This document shows, in pieces, positions 63,712-64,000 of a stretch of 64,000 nt of DNA. Source of the stretch: Leuconostoc miyukkimchii (GTDB taxonomy: Bacteria > Bacillota > Bacilli > Lactobacillales > Lactobacillaceae); assembly GCF_019656055.1 (NCBI RefSeq), contig NZ_BPKY01000002.1, forward strand, positions 124,001-188,000. The letters are read 5' to 3'. The notes under the pieces are model-generated. The model had not been told where the DNA came from. It saw only the letters and a list, made by a program, of their open reading frames with translations, and searched no databases. The position numbers were made by a program, and so were the translations under genes. Position 1 is the first letter of the stretch. Every line of letters begins with the position of its first letter.

Positions 63712-64000
63712 ATGATAGAATATACAGATTTAGCCATAAATGCAGATGGCACTAAGCGTGGTCTCAAAAAGAAACACGTTCAGATGATTGCAATCGGTGG
63801 CACCATAGGAACAGGATTATTCTTAGGTGCAGGAAATTCCATTGCTCGTACTGGACCTTCAATTTTAGTTGTTTATGCGGTTCTGGGAGCATTTTTCTTC
63901 CTCATGATGCGCGGTATTGGCGAAATGCTTTACGCAGATCCCTCACAACATACATTCGTTTCTTTTATTACTAAGTATGTTAGTCCTGGTGCTGGTTACT
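63712..64000 (+). CDS. Amino acid permease, APC family (3' end cut off by window)
   Basis: The first 96 residues of a transporter. The N-terminus GLKKKHVQMIAIGGTIGTGLFLGAGNSIARTGPSILVVYAVLGAFFFLMMRGIGEML shows the first helices and the GGTIGTGLF loop of the APC amino-acid permeases (lysine/aromatic/GABA permease branch). GGGAGG lies 7 bases before the ATG at 63712. It is downstream of the PucR-type gene on the same strand after 124 AT-rich bases. Confidence 0.9.
   Translation, partial: MIEYTDLAINADGTKRGLKKKHVQMIAIGGTIGTGLFLGAGNSIARTGPSILVVYAVLGAFFFLMMRGIGEMLYADPSQHTFVSFITKYVSPGAGY

Noticed and set aside
1-64000. tRNA/rRNA genes, CRISPR arrays, transposases, phage genes
   Set aside because: Both strands were read for tRNA T-loop motifs, regular repeat-spacer arrays and transposase/integrase motifs; only the housekeeping XerD recombinase was found.

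Overview
The window is a low-GC stretch (gene-dense, short intergenic gaps, strong AGGAG-type ribosome binding sites) from a lactic acid bacterium. The gene set and order (dprA-topA, cmk/rpsA/der/hup, xerD-scpA-scpB-rluB, phoH-ybeY-dgkA-era-recO, class 1A PyrD, mannose-type PTS, ECF substrate-binding subunits) point to Lactobacillales. A complete common aromatic pathway headed by its own transketolase, with small compact genes, suggests Leuconostoc or a close relative; the genus is an inference from gene content, not a database match. I see no rRNA, tRNA, insertion sequence, prophage or CRISPR array, and no stretch over about 300 bases without a gene or a recognisable leader.

Layout. 1-508: end of a Crp/Fnr regulator. 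713-3721 (-): mannose-family PTS operon IIA-IIB-IIC-IID plus a small membrane protein, with a perfect cre site downstream of its -10. 3961-8937 (-): topA, dprA and an ABC-F ATPase. 9040-12755: pyrD (+), ackA (-), a membrane-anchored amidase with a coupled unknown gene (+). 12843-20888: folate/one-carbon genes (fthC, glyA) and the threonine branch (thrC divergent from hom-thrB-aspartokinase), then ansA. 20902-24693 (-): phoH-ybeY-dgkA-era-recO. 24755-31314: amtB, pyk, dnaE and a small DUF2929-like membrane protein.

31405-41981 (-) is a ten-gene aromatic operon: tkt-aroE-DAHP synthase-aroB-aroC-aroA-tyrA-[shikimate kinase + chorismate mutase fusion]-prephenate dehydratase-like gene-aroD. It takes sugar phosphates through E4P to prephenate. 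Its leader (about 42237-41982) is the most striking element: a consensus promoter, a 17-codon leader peptide ending in Tyr-Tyr-Tyr-Phe-Trp-Phe-Met, a long hairpin that includes the Phe-Trp codons, a segment able to pair with the terminator arm, and two tandem related intrinsic terminators. This looks like ribosome-mediated attenuation, not the T-box usual in Firmicutes.

42304-43844 (-) is an ECF S-component plus a nucleoside-hydrolase-like enzyme whose catalytic-His position is Asn, preceded by what I read as a class I preQ1 riboswitch. Together these suggest a queuosine/7-deazaguanine salvage unit. 43999-52952 (-) carries degV, folA, cca, a TPR protein, csbD, hup, der, rpsA, cmk and a Ser-rich LysM protein. 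53029-53814 is an FMN riboswitch with ribU. 53869-58932 (-) is rluB-scpB-scpA-ribT-like-xerD-cvfB, yqeY and rpsU. 59086-64000 holds an M32 carboxypeptidase, an MHS-type transporter, a divergent PucR-family regulator with a shared TGCACAA motif, and the start of an amino acid permease.
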